Source: Bacteroidales bacterium (lineage in GTDB: Bacteria; Bacteroidota; Bacteroidia; Bacteroidales; UBA7332). From it: DNA of 64,000 nucleotides. The notes beneath the pieces were generated by a model that was given only the letters and a program-made list of their open reading frames with translations, was not told the origin of the DNA and did not search any database. The stretch covers positions 62,001 through 126,000 of the forward strand of contig JAQTZA010000002.1 in the NCBI GenBank assembly GCA_028687995.1, read 5' to 3'. Position 1 is the first letter of the stretch; each line of letters begins with the position of its first letter. Below, piece after piece: positions 46,934 to 54,604 of this stretch. Both the position numbers and the translations under genes were made by a program.

Positions 46934-47998
46934 TTAGATAATTTCACCACTTCCAAAACAAAGTTGACTTTCTGTATCGTATAAAACGCCATATTGACCT
47001 GCCGCAATGCCCTGAATTTTCTCTTCGGAACGAATTCGGTATATATCGCCAATTTTTTCGATAGTCCCTTTGGTGAAATCGGGCGTATGACGAATTTTAA
47101 AGGTTAAATCACGCGGTTCTGATAAATCGCCCCAAGGATCACCACTAATAAAGTTTAATCCCTTTAAGTTTACCACCTTGCCATATTGTGTTTCTGGGTC
47201 GTAGCCATTGGAAACGTAAATTACATTTTCATCAACATCTTTTTTGACAACAAACCAAGGACCGCCACTCAATTTAATACCACGCCGTTGTCCAATGGTG
47301 TGAAACCAAAATCCGTCGTGTTCACCCAAGACTTTGCCTGTCTCGAAATCTACTATTTTCCCCTTTTTTTCACCCAGATAACGCTTGATGAAATCGTTGT
47401 AATGCACCTTTCCTAAGAAACAAATGCCTTGGCTATCTTTTCGTTGAGCACTTATCAGATTTGCTTCCGTTGCAATGCGACGTACATCACTTTTGTCGTA
47501 GATTCCAATCGGAAACATAATTTTTGAAAGTTGCTGCTGCGTAATTTGACCTAAGAAATAGGTTTGATCTTTTACTTTATCTTTTGCAGTTGAGAGATAG
47601 AGCTTTCCATCTTGTTCGGTCGTCGTAGCGTAATGTCCAGTCGATATTTTGTCATAATCTTTGCCCCAATAATGCTCGAAAAAACCAAATTTGATCAGTT
47701 TATTGCACATCATATCAGGATTGGGAGTCAATCCACGTTTTACATTTTCAATAGTATATGAGACTACGTTTTCCCAATATTCTTCGTGCAAAGAAACCAT
47801 TTCGTAACGGCAACCATATTTTTTTGCGAGCCATTCCACAATAACCATATCATCTTCGGCAGGGCAATCGATGTAACCGTGCTCATCTTCCATCCCTATT
47901 TTTATGTAAAATATGGTTGGATTGTATCCTTGTTCTTTCAATAAATGAACGGTCACAGAGCTATCTACTCCGCCCGAAACCAGTGCGGCAATTTCCAT
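46934..47998 (-). CDS. mnmA: tRNA-specific 2-thiouridylase MnmA
   Basis: Start at 47998 (MEIAALVSGGVDSS); the ATG at 48067 lies upstream of the promoter box at 48025-48032. 354 residues. Adds sulfur to U34 of Lys, Glu and Gln tRNAs. Motifs: PP-loop SGGVDSS (8-14), catalytic Cys98 in NPDMMCNK, STGHYATT, KDQTYFLGQ, and the second active Cys in SQGICFLG. A C-terminal domain with GLNFISGD and FKIRHTP follows. Complete and functional by sequence. Confidence 0.95.
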   Translation of the reverse strand: MEIAALVSGGVDSSVTVHLLKEQGYNPTIFYIKIGMEDEHGYIDCPAEDDMVIVEWLAKKYGCRYEMVSLHEEYWENVVSYTIENVKRGLTPNPDMMCNKLIKFGFFEHYWGKDYDKISTGHYATTTEQDGKLYLSTAKDKVKDQTYFLGQITQQQLSKIMFPIGIYDKSDVRRIATEANLISAQRKDSQGICFLGKVHYNDFIKRYLGEKKGKIVDFETGKVLGEHDGFWFHTIGQRRGIKLSGGPWFVVKKDVDENVIYVSNGYDPETQYGKVVNLKGLNFISGDPWGDLSEPRDLTFKIRHTPDFTKGTIEKIGDIYRIRSEEKIQGIAAGQYGVLYDTESQLCFGSGEII

Positions 47999-48024
47999 TA
48001 ATTTGATATCAATATATTTGGGTG

Positions 48025-48032
48025 CAAAGTTA
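48025..48032 (-). promoter_or_regulatory. -7 box of mnmA
   Basis: TAACTTTG on the minus strand, about 27 bases ahead of the mnmA start; TTG lies 22 bases upstream of it. Confidence 0.5.
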
Positions 48033-48101
48033 CAATCTTTTGTTTGTTGAAATTCAACAAAACTCACTTTTATTGTACTTGGTCGATTGAGGTCTGTTGT
48101 G

Positions 48102-49043
48102 TTACGTAAGGTAAATAATAGAAAACAGGCTAAGACTACCTATAAACACCCACAATATAACAGCTAAAACAAATGGTCGAAATCCTGAAATGAGTAAAGA
48201 ATTTCGGGTGAGTCCACTACCAATCAAAAATAGTGTGAATGTCAATAGTTGCTTGGAGAGAGATACAACATTTCCTGTAATGTGCTGAAAAATAGTTGTG
48301 TATGAACTCAAAACCATTGCTCCAACAAAGAAGAGAATAAACCAAGGAATTGAGATACGACTCTCTTTATTTCTGAAAATATAACTAGAAACAAAAGCCA
48401 ATGGAATAATCCAAAGGGCTCGAGTGAGTTTCACCATTGTTGCAATCTTGAGCGCTTGTGACCCGTAAGTCGCACCTGCGCCTACAACTGAACTTGTATC
48501 GTGAATCGCGATGGCAGCCCACATCCCAAATTGTTGTTGAGACAAGTGAAAATAGTGTCCCAAATATGGAAATAAAATCAATCCGATGGCATTGAGTGTA
48601 AATACGGTAGCAAGTGATACGGATGTTTCTATTTGGTTGGCCCTGATGACAGGCGAAATGGCCGCAATTGCACTACCACCGCAAATGGCAGTGCCAGCAG
48701 AGATAAGATAAGATGTAGCTTTCGATAATTTAATCCAGCGTCCAACAAAAAAACCGATAATCATAATCGATGCTACAGAAAAGAGCGTAAATCCAATACC
48801 ATCTAAACCTGTTTTGAGTGATTCGTGTAGATTCATTCCAAAACCCAAACCGACAACAGCAATTTGTAGGGAGTGTTTCGATATTTTACGTGTCTGCGTG
48901 GGAAAAGGATTTCCAATTGTTAGTGCAAAAATAAGACCACCGAATAGCGCAATGGAAGGAGTTACGACAGGTAATAGGGATATTCCTGCTAAAAGAGTAA
49001 ATGAAAGTTTAACAAATGAGGAATTGCTGTTGATAAATTGCAT
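48102..49043 (-). CDS. yeiH: YeiH family putative sulfate exporter-type membrane protein
   Basis: 313 residues with ~10 hydrophobic segments. GGLIFALTIGNPFPTQTRKISKHSLQIAVVGLGFGMNL, AGTAICGGSAIAAISPVI and AIHDTSSVVGAGATYG are the characteristic motifs of the UPF0324/YeiH family. Some members are annotated as sulfate or sulfite exporters, so the function is provisional. Downstream of and in the same direction as a LysR gene, as in E. coli (yeiE-yeiH), which points to activation by that regulator. Confidence 0.88.
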   Translation of the reverse strand: MQFINSNSSFVKLSFTLLAGISLLPVVTPSIALFGGLIFALTIGNPFPTQTRKISKHSLQIAVVGLGFGMNLHESLKTGLDGIGFTLFSVASIMIIGFFVGRWIKLSKATSYLISAGTAICGGSAIAAISPVIRANQIETSVSLATVFTLNAIGLILFPYLGHYFHLSQQQFGMWAAIAIHDTSSVVGAGATYGSQALKIATMVKLTRALWIIPLAFVSSYIFRNKESRISIPWFILFFVGAMVLSSYTTIFQHITGNVVSLSKQLLTFTLFLIGSGLTRNSLLISGFRPFVLAVILWVFIGSLSLFSIIYLT

Positions 49044-49067
49044 AATCTTGCATTATTGTTTCGAATG

Positions 49068-49075
49068 CAAAGATA
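49068..49075 (-). promoter_or_regulatory. -7 box of yeiH
   Basis: TATCTTTG on the minus strand; expected start near 49061. No good -33 element, as in activator-dependent promoters. Confidence 0.55.
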
Positions 49076-49118
49076 ACTTATTGTATTTCAGCTATAAAAT
49101 CAATAATTGTGATAAGGA

Positions 49119-49133
49119 ATAACCATTCGTTAT
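49119..49133 (-). promoter_or_regulatory. Candidate LysR-type operator ATAAC-N5-GTTAT
   Basis: Perfect 5-bp inverted repeat with 5-base centre, centred at 49126, about 65 bases upstream of the inferred yeiH start. LysR regulators often bind T-N11-A palindromes near -65, and the LysR gene ends 23 bases away. Inference from position and shape only. Confidence 0.5.
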
Positions 49134-49155
49134 GAGTTTGAAAAAAAACAGGAGT

Positions 49156-50061
49156 CTATTCTGAATTCGATTTACTCCGAGATTTTCTTCTGGCAAAGCG
49201 AATGAAATCTTCTGCAATTCCACCCGAATCGCCTTGTCGTTGAATGAATTGAAACATTCGTGTTACTTCGAAATCAACGATGTCGATTATTTGGAATTTC
49301 CCAGAGGCGATTTGGTCTGATATGGCATAAATAGATACAAATCCTAGACAATCACTGTTTTGAAGAAATAGTTTGATGCTTTCGGTACTGCCAAGTTGCA
49401 AAATGACATTCAAATCAGCAAGTTTTAGTTTGTGATTTTTGAGTGCATTTTCTAGAACTTCTAGAGTTCCTGAGCCGTTTTCACGAACGACGATGGGGGT
49501 TTTTTTGAACTCTTTTATCGTAATCTCCTCGTAAGTAGATAATGTACTTTGAGTAGAGCAAATAGCCACTAGTTCATCGCGTAAAAATGGAGTGTAATGA
49601 ATTCCCAAACGATGACTATCGCCTTCGACCATTCCAATGTCTATCTTTTTCTTGAGTAATGCTGTTTCTATCTCTTGGCTATTGCCATTGATTACGGATA
49701 GTTTAATCTCTGGAAATTTCTTTATGAAAGAAGCAATGATTGGAGGCAAAACATACTGAGTAAGCGTTGAACTGGCACCTAGCCGAAGTGAACCTTTATG
49801 TTTATTAGTGAGTCGGTTCATGTCGTAGTTGAGCCATTCGAAAGCGTCCAAAATCCGATCACTGTGGGATAATAATAGTTCGCCAGCGGGTGTGATTTTC
49901 AATTGCGAACCATTTCGCTCAAGTAGCTGAACTTGATAAAGTGATTCTAATTCCTGGATGTGTTTCGAGATGGCAGGTTGCGATATTTTAAGCTCTTTCG
50001 CTGCTCGCGTAAAGCTTTGATTGCGCACTACACTCTGAAACACTTTCAATCGGAAATCCAT
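49156..50061 (-). CDS. LysR family transcriptional regulator (YeiE-like)
   Basis: 301 residues. N-terminal winged helix-turn-helix: FQSVVRNQSFTRAAKELKISQPAISKHIQELESLYQVQLLERN (about 8-50), then the linker helix and two-lobed effector-binding domain (GSLRLGASSTLTQYVLPPIIASFIKKFPEIKLSV). It is encoded directly upstream of yeiH, so it most likely controls that transporter, with an anion such as sulfite or another small ligand as effector. TATCTTTG at 50084-50091 (-) is its own -7 box, giving a leader of about 16 bases. Confidence 0.92.
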   Translation of the reverse strand: MDFRLKVFQSVVRNQSFTRAAKELKISQPAISKHIQELESLYQVQLLERNGSQLKITPAGELLLSHSDRILDAFEWLNYDMNRLTNKHKGSLRLGASSTLTQYVLPPIIASFIKKFPEIKLSVINGNSQEIETALLKKKIDIGMVEGDSHRLGIHYTPFLRDELVAICSTQSTLSTYEEITIKEFKKTPIVVRENGSGTLEVLENALKNHKLKLADLNVILQLGSTESIKLFLQNSDCLGFVSIYAISDQIASGKFQIIDIVDFEVTRMFQFIQRQGDSGGIAEDFIRFARRKSRSKSNSE

Positions 50062-50083
50062 AATTCTTGTATCGGTTGGGACA

Positions 50084-50091
50084 CAAAGATA
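50084..50091 (-). promoter_or_regulatory. -7 box of the LysR gene
   Basis: TATCTTTG on the minus strand, 23 bases from the ATG. Confidence 0.5.
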
Positions 50092-50104
50092 ATCTTTTTA
50101 CACA

Positions 50105-50143
50105 AAGGAAGCGACGAAAATTTGTGGTTTTCGTCGCTTCCTT
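50105..50143. terminator. Strong hairpin downstream of the small lipoprotein gene
   Basis: A 16-bp perfect stem, 50105-50120 with 50128-50143 (AAGGAAGCGACGAAAA and its complement). It follows the minus-strand 48-aa gene by 11 bases; T's follow in both directions. Confidence 0.8.
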
Positions 50144-50154
50144 TTCGAGATAGT

Positions 50155-50301
50155 TTAGTTTAACGGTGTGATAGAATCCGTCGCTTGTGTTTGTGTATAG
50201 GCGCTTTTCTTTGTAGCTCCAGTAGTAATGTCTGGTTCTTTGCTGCAACTCATAGCAATGATAGACAGAACAATAATTGTTAATGCTGCGATTGGCTTCA
50301 T
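50155..50301 (-). CDS. Small lipoprotein, 48 residues
   Basis: An ATG at 50299-50301 opens a 48-codon frame ending TAA at 50155-50157. Residues 1-19 (MKPIAALTIIVLSIIAMSC) are a lipoprotein signal with Cys19, followed by a hydrophilic tail rich in Thr, Lys and Gln (SKEPDITTGATKKSAYTQTQ...). That tail is only ~29 residues and I recognise no family. The gene is followed by a strong hairpin and separated from trpB2 by another, so it looks like an independent unit. Small entericidin-like or spacer lipoproteins are an analogy, not an identification. Confidence 0.6.
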   Translation of the reverse strand: MKPIAALTIIVLSIIAMSCSKEPDITTGATKKSAYTQTQATDSITPLN

Positions 50302-50399
50302 AGTGATAGGTTTATTCTGTGAATAAAATGATGTGTATGTAACTTAGAACCGAACGAAGATTGTAATACCCCTCTCACACTGTATAATTTATAAAAAGA

Positions 50400-50431
50400 A
50401 GAGAGATGGCTCAAGTTGAAACCATCTCTCT
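50400..50431 (-). terminator. Terminator of trpB2
   Basis: Minus strand: AGAGAGATGG / CCATCTCTCT (50400-50409 with 50422-50431) followed by a T-rich tract. About 30 bases after the stop. Confidence 0.85.
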
Positions 50432-50460
50432 AATTAACGTCACTTTATAACATAAATGAG

Positions 50461-51828
50461 TTAAAATTTTTCTGCCAAGTGCTCTAGTTTACTTACGCTT
50501 TCGGCGATTGATTCTGCAGAAATGGGAAAATTTGTAAGGTTACCTGCAAAATATTGATCGTAGGCTGCCATGTCCATCAAACCATGTCCAGAAAGATTAA
50601 ACAGAATTGTTTTTTCAACTCCTGCCTCATCTGCTTTCTTTGCTTCGCTGATTGCTACAGAAATAGCGTGGGTAGATTCGGGAGCAGGGATGATTCCTTC
50701 TGCTCGTGCGAAAAGGACACCAGCTTCAAATGTATCGAGCTGTTGAACCGCTTGTGCCGATATTAATCCATCCTTTAATAATTGACTCACGATGGCTCCT
50801 GCGCCGTGGTAACGTAATCCACCTGCATGAATGTCAGCGGGTTGGAAATTGTGTCCCAAGGTGTACATCGGAATCAATGGAGTAAGACCAACCGTGTCGC
50901 CAAAATCGTATTGAAACACACCTCGAGTCAATTTTGGACAAGAAGCCGGTTCAGCTGCGATGATTTCGGTTTTTTTGTCACCACTCAAATTGTGGCGCAA
51001 GAATGGTAGCGCAATTCCTGAGAAGTTGGAACCGCCACCAAAACAACCAATAACCACATCAGGATAATCGCCTGCCATCTCCATCTGTTTTTCGGACTCC
51101 AATCCTATGATGGTTTGGTGAAGTAAAACGTGATTGAGTACACTACCCAAAGCATATTTAGTCTCTGGATCTTTTGCTGCCATCTCTACTGCTTCGGAGA
51201 TAGCGATACCCAAGCTGCCCGAAGAATTAGGGAATTCTGCTAATATTTTGCGTCCACTCTCGGTCAATGTACTAGGTGATGCCACTACTTTAGCGCCCCA
51301 CGTGTTCATCAACGATTTGCGGAAAGGCTTTTGCTCGTAACTTACTTTTACCATAAAGATGTTGAGGTCGATGCCGAAAAGCTGACAAGCAAAACTAAGT
51401 GCTGTTCCCCATTGACCAGCACCGGTTTCGGTAGTCATGCGTTTTGTGCCTTCAATTTTATTGTAATACGCCTGCGGAATGGCTGAATTGAGCTTGTGAG
51501 AACCAACTGGACTCACACTCTCGTTTTTGAAATATATTTTAGATTTTGTTCCAATGGCTTTCTCCAAACCAAAAGCTCGAACCAATGGAGTAGGGCGGTA
51601 AATCTTGTAAAGATCGTACACCTCTTGTGGGATATCAATCCAACGCTCTTGCGAAATTTCTTGAGCAATTAAGCCTTTGGCAAATAGAGGTTCTAATTCT
51701 GCTGGATTGAGTGGTTGTTTGGTGCCCGGATGGAGTGGAGGTAGAGGCTTGTTTACCATGTCTGCCACTACGTTGTACCACTGACGTGGCATCTCATTCT
51801 CGGCAAGGAAAAATTTTCTTGAAATCAT
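50461..51828 (-). CDS. trpB2: Tryptophan synthase beta chain, TrpB2 type
   Basis: Start at 51828 ([19 protein letters not shown]); the ATG at 51888 lies within the leader hairpin. 455 residues, longer than TrpB1 (~400), as expected for TrpB2. PLP-Lys112 in [31 protein letters not shown] for the cofactor phosphate. The N-terminal extension ([11 protein letters not shown] ... PLPPLHPGT) is the TrpB2 signature. It condenses serine with indole. No trpA is adjacent, and TrpB2 is thought to work without TrpA as an indole-salvage enzyme. A leader peptide and hairpins upstream suggest Trp attenuation. Confidence 0.93.
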   Translation of the reverse strand: MISRKFFLAENEMPRQWYNVVADMVNKPLPPLHPGTKQPLNPAELEPLFAKGLIAQEISQERWIDIPQEVYDLYKIYRPTPLVRAFGLEKAIGTKSKIYFKNESVSPVGSHKLNSAIPQAYYNKIEGTKRMTTETGAGQWGTALSFACQLFGIDLNIFMVKVSYEQKPFRKSLMNTWGAKVVASPSTLTESGRKILAEFPNSSGSLGIAISEAVEMAAKDPETKYALGSVLNHVLLHQTIIGLESEKQMEMAGDYPDVVIGCFGGGSNFSGIALPFLRHNLSGDKKTEIIAAEPASCPKLTRGVFQYDFGDTVGLTPLIPMYTLGHNFQPADIHAGGLRYHGAGAIVSQLLKDGLISAQAVQQLDTFEAGVLFARAEGIIPAPESTHAISVAISEAKKADEAGVEKTILFNLSGHGLMDMAAYDQYFAGNLTNFPISAESIAESVSKLEHLAEKF

Positions 51829-51861
51829 AAAGTATAAATTTAGGTTAAGGTATTGCTTGTA

Positions 51862-51897
51862 GAAAGCCCGATGTTCGGATGTGAACATCGGGCTTTC
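51862..51897 (-). promoter_or_regulatory. Terminator-like hairpin of the trpB2 attenuator
   Basis: 15-bp perfect stem GAAAGCCCGATGTTC / GAACATCGGGCTTTC with a 6-base loop, 33 bases before the trpB2 ATG. Only a short U tract follows (TTTCTAC), so if it terminates, it is weak. An alternative pairing of 51925-51936 with 51881-51890 would break this stem. Confidence 0.6.
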
Positions 51898-51939
51898 ATT
51901 ATTTTATCTATTTATATAAAGCGACGAAGTTTACACTAA

Positions 51940-51984
51940 TCATTTAGTGCGCCATCGCCAGTAATTTATATTCAATTTTCTCAT
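51940..51984 (-). CDS. Leader peptide MRKLNINYWRWRTK upstream of trpB2
   Basis: A 14-residue frame with ATG at 51984 and TGA at 51940-51942. It carries two Trp codons separated by one Arg codon (TGG CGA TGG), preceded by Tyr. Two Trp in 14 residues is far above chance and is the hallmark of a trp attenuator leader peptide, such as E. coli TrpL. A ribosome stalling here would cover the 5' arm of the hairpin at 51921-51958 and favour the antiterminator. The start has no Shine-Dalgarno, normal in Bacteroidetes. The peptide itself has no expected function. Confidence 0.6.
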   Translation of the reverse strand: MRKLNINYWRWRTK

Positions 51985-52008
51985 CGGTTCGTTTAGTAGT
52001 CTGATTGG

Positions 52009-52016
52009 CAAATATA
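52009..52016 (-). promoter_or_regulatory. -7 box of the trpB2 leader
   Basis: TATATTTG on the minus strand. Start expected near 52002, about 18 bases before the leader ATG. A TTTC-like -33 is only approximate. Confidence 0.5.
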
Positions 52017-52206
52017 TGAAAAAAATGATAGTTAGAAATGTTTTGAGTTGAAATTTCTTTGAAATGAAATTATGAGAGGTGAGATTTGTTTAGATTTGTA
52101 TTTTAGTATAAATTATTCAAAATAAAAAATCCTATTTTTTTTGATTACAATTTCTTTTCTGTTCAAGAGTGCAAGAAAAAAAATACGAAATGTTAAACGA
52201 ATCTTT

Positions 52207-53205
52207 TTACTTCACATACAACTTTGTAGTTCCACTCCACGTTTCACCTGGCTCAATGGATTGAAATCCAGTTATTCCGTCAGGTAAGTTGAGGTTTGGA
52301 GCATTGATAGCCCAAGTTTGAGGCTCTGGACAAGCCCAATCTACATCGCCGCCATTATTCCAAAATGTCCAGTGTTTGAATTGCTCATCTACTTCATAAA
52401 ACAGGCGTAATTTAGTTCTGGTATCAATCAATACAGCACCATGATACGGAGCACCATCTACAAAAATGGCTTCGTCGGTCAACGCCCATTCAATGCCTTT
52501 TCCAGTGGGTGTTATTCCCTCTTGACGTAGCAGCGTCTCTTCTGCCGATAAGTCGAGTAAATTTCCCGTTGGTAAACCTCTGTCCGAAAGTTCCCAGCGC
52601 TTGCCTGCTGATATTAGTAATTTGTAGTCATCCTTGCTGCTATTCTCAGAGAAAGGCACGCATAACGGTGTATGATAGCCAACCCCGATAGGCATTGGAT
52701 CAGCACTTAAGTTGGTGAACGAAGCTGTTTGAGTAAGTCCTTCGTCTGTTAAACGATATTTCATTGTGCAGATAAACTGATGTGGAAAATCAGAATAAAT
52801 GGTTGCATTCACTCGATTTGAGAAGAATTTAGCCTCAATCTCTACCGCATCAGTTGTTATTTCGGTGCGTGTGATGACGAACGGTTGTGATTTCAGTATG
52901 CCGTGGTGATAATTATTCTGTGCCGGAATAGTAATCGGGAATGAGTATTTCTTACCATTAAAACTATAAGTTCCATCTTCGATACGATTAGGTGGAAATA
53001 GAACGGGAATTCCAAATATTTGAGGTCTTTGGAAGAATGTTTCAATTTCGTTGGAGGTAGGTGATCGAAGAATATCAACCTCTTTTTCTTTGTTAAATAA
53101 CCGAATCATGTTTGCCCCTACCGAGGGAACAAGAATAGCTTCATAGACGTTTGTTTCCAAAAGAATGGCATCAAGTCCGTGCCAATTTGTTTTTTCAATA
53201 TTCAT
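52207..53205 (-). CDS. Aldose 1-epimerase family protein
   Basis: 332 residues of the galactose-mutarotase beta-sandwich fold. Likely active-site residues: His in QNNYHHGILKSQPF and His in PIGVGYHTPLCVPF; the acidic partner is probably the Glu or Asp near IEWALTDEAIFVDG. These enzymes interconvert alpha- and beta-anomers of hexoses in the cytoplasm. No signal peptide. A TATATTTG -7 box (complement 53254-53261) lies 49 bases upstream. Other possibilities in the fold (YihR, YeaD) cannot be excluded. Confidence 0.88.
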   Translation of the reverse strand: MNIEKTNWHGLDAILLETNVYEAILVPSVGANMIRLFNKEKEVDILRSPTSNEIETFFQRPQIFGIPVLFPPNRIEDGTYSFNGKKYSFPITIPAQNNYHHGILKSQPFVITRTEITTDAVEIEAKFFSNRVNATIYSDFPHQFICTMKYRLTDEGLTQTASFTNLSADPMPIGVGYHTPLCVPFSENSSKDDYKLLISAGKRWELSDRGLPTGNLLDLSAEETLLRQEGITPTGKGIEWALTDEAIFVDGAPYHGAVLIDTRTKLRLFYEVDEQFKHWTFWNNGGDVDWACPEPQTWAINAPNLNLPDGITGFQSIEPGETWSGTTKLYVK

Positions 53206-53253
53206 GGTAAAAGGGTATTTTCAATGATTTGTATGGGGTTTTGATAAGAAGTA

Positions 53254-53261
53254 CAAATATA
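53254..53261 (-). promoter_or_regulatory. -7 box of the aldose epimerase gene
   Basis: TATATTTG on the minus strand, 49 bases from the ATG; no clear -33 element. Confidence 0.5.
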
Positions 53262-53300
53262 ATTAATTCTGTGAATCAGCTTTGGCAAGTTGCAAAAAAA

Positions 53301-53329
53301 ATGCCGACACAATGGTGATTATGCCGACA
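53301..53329. repeat. Direct repeat ATGCCGACA, two copies 20 bases apart
   Basis: Identical 9-mers at 53301-53309 and 53321-53329, between the TPR gene and the aldose epimerase promoter. Their position (roughly -55 to -83 of the epimerase) suits an activator site, but function is unproven. Confidence 0.45.
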
Positions 53330-53353
53330 TTTGTTTTGAAAATTATTCAGTGA

Positions 53354-54580
53354 TTATTTGTTGCGCAAAGCACTGATTTTTTTGTCTAATGCATCAAACT
53401 CTTTGTTCATTGTTAGATTGTAATAGATAGAACGAAGAGGGATTAGATATTCCATTGATTCGGGTGAAATCTCAACTGCTTTCAGGAACCAAGGCAACGC
53501 CTCTTTGTAGAGTTTGTTGGTCTCCTCTTTCGAAGCTTGGTATTTTTTATTGTCTTTGATGTCAATCGATTTGTTTGCTACTTCAACGGCTTTGTTAAAC
53601 GACAAACGACCGATGTAGAAATAGGCCAAATGAGCATTTGGATTTACTTTAATGGCATCTTCAAAAACGGCTTTGATTTCTGCTTCCGATTTGCCTGATT
53701 CTTGATATACTTCTCCTAACGCAATATAAAGATTTTCGTTAGGTTTGCGAGAAATCGCTTCGTTCAAGAAAGTAGTTGCATTGGTGTAATCCTTTGCCGA
53801 AATATAGTTGTTAATCAAGTTCCCAATGAAATAGAGACTATCAGCAAATAAACTATAACCTTCTCGTAAAGTTGCATTGTATTTCTCTGTTTGATTGTTC
53901 TTTTTGTAAGTGTCAGCCAAGAAATAATAGACTTTGTATTTTTCGTAATCTTTTTTCTTTGCAAATTCCAAAGCGCTGACAGCAACTGAGTCATTTTCCA
54001 TATTCAAAGCAGCTAAACAAGCGTAGAAAGGAATCATTTGCATGTTTGGATCTTCGCCAATGCCTAACCCTTTTAATGCTTCAGTAGCACTCGCTTGGTT
54101 GTATTGATTGAAGTATTTGTACGCCAATTTGTAATCTTTCAAATCGTAGAAATAGGCACCTGCATTGATAAACTCAGGAGAGATTTCTTTCAGCTTTGTT
54201 CTAATCTCTTCAGTGAATTTAGGCTTAACCTTGCCCTTTTCATTTGGCATGTTGTCCACTTCGATACATTTTAACCAATAATTGTATGCTTCGAGCAACG
54301 ACTCATACATCATCGGTTTGTCACACGGTTGTTTGATAAGATCTTTGTTTCTCTCATCTTCAAATTTTTTGTTAAAGATGAAACCTGCTGTATTCCAAGT
54401 TTTAGCGTCGTTTTTAGTTTCGTCATTCACTAACGCTTGTTTAATGAGTGTTTCAGCAGTTTTGTAATCTGGCTTCTCTTGTGTGGCAGCATTTTTGGCT
54501 TCACTCACTGCTTTCTTTTGTGCAATGGAAGCACTAACTCCTACAACCAATAGGAGGGTTAATAACATAAACTTTTTCAT
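53354..54580 (-). CDS. Secreted tetratricopeptide-repeat protein
   Basis: 408 residues. Signal peptide about 1-20 (ending SIAQ), then TPR helices throughout: YKLAYKYFNQYNQASATEALKGLG, AISRKPNENLYIALGEVYQESGKSEAEIKAVFEDAIKVNPNAHLAYFYIGRL, ALPWFLKAVEISPESMEYLIPLRSIYYNLT. Periplasmic or outer-membrane-linked scaffold; partner unknown. It follows gyrA by 24 bases and is likely transcribed with it, a pairing I believe is common in Bacteroidales but cannot verify here. Confidence 0.85.
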   Translation of the reverse strand: MKKFMLLTLLLVVGVSASIAQKKAVSEAKNAATQEKPDYKTAETLIKQALVNDETKNDAKTWNTAGFIFNKKFEDERNKDLIKQPCDKPMMYESLLEAYNYWLKCIEVDNMPNEKGKVKPKFTEEIRTKLKEISPEFINAGAYFYDLKDYKLAYKYFNQYNQASATEALKGLGIGEDPNMQMIPFYACLAALNMENDSVAVSALEFAKKKDYEKYKVYYFLADTYKKNNQTEKYNATLREGYSLFADSLYFIGNLINNYISAKDYTNATTFLNEAISRKPNENLYIALGEVYQESGKSEAEIKAVFEDAIKVNPNAHLAYFYIGRLSFNKAVEVANKSIDIKDNKKYQASKEETNKLYKEALPWFLKAVEISPESMEYLIPLRSIYYNLTMNKEFDALDKKISALRNK

Positions 54581-54604
54581 TTTCGTTTTGGTTATGGTTC
54601 GTAA

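Larger units (their letters stand above)
51829..52206. other. trpB2 leader region and flanking AT-rich gap
   Basis: Between the start of trpB2 and the stop of the aldose epimerase gene (both minus). It holds, in transcription order, a -7 box (52009-52016), a 14-codon leader frame (51940-51984), a pause-type hairpin (51921-51958) and a terminator-like hairpin (51862-51897). The part above 52020 is AT-rich and shows nothing I recognise. Confidence 0.65.
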
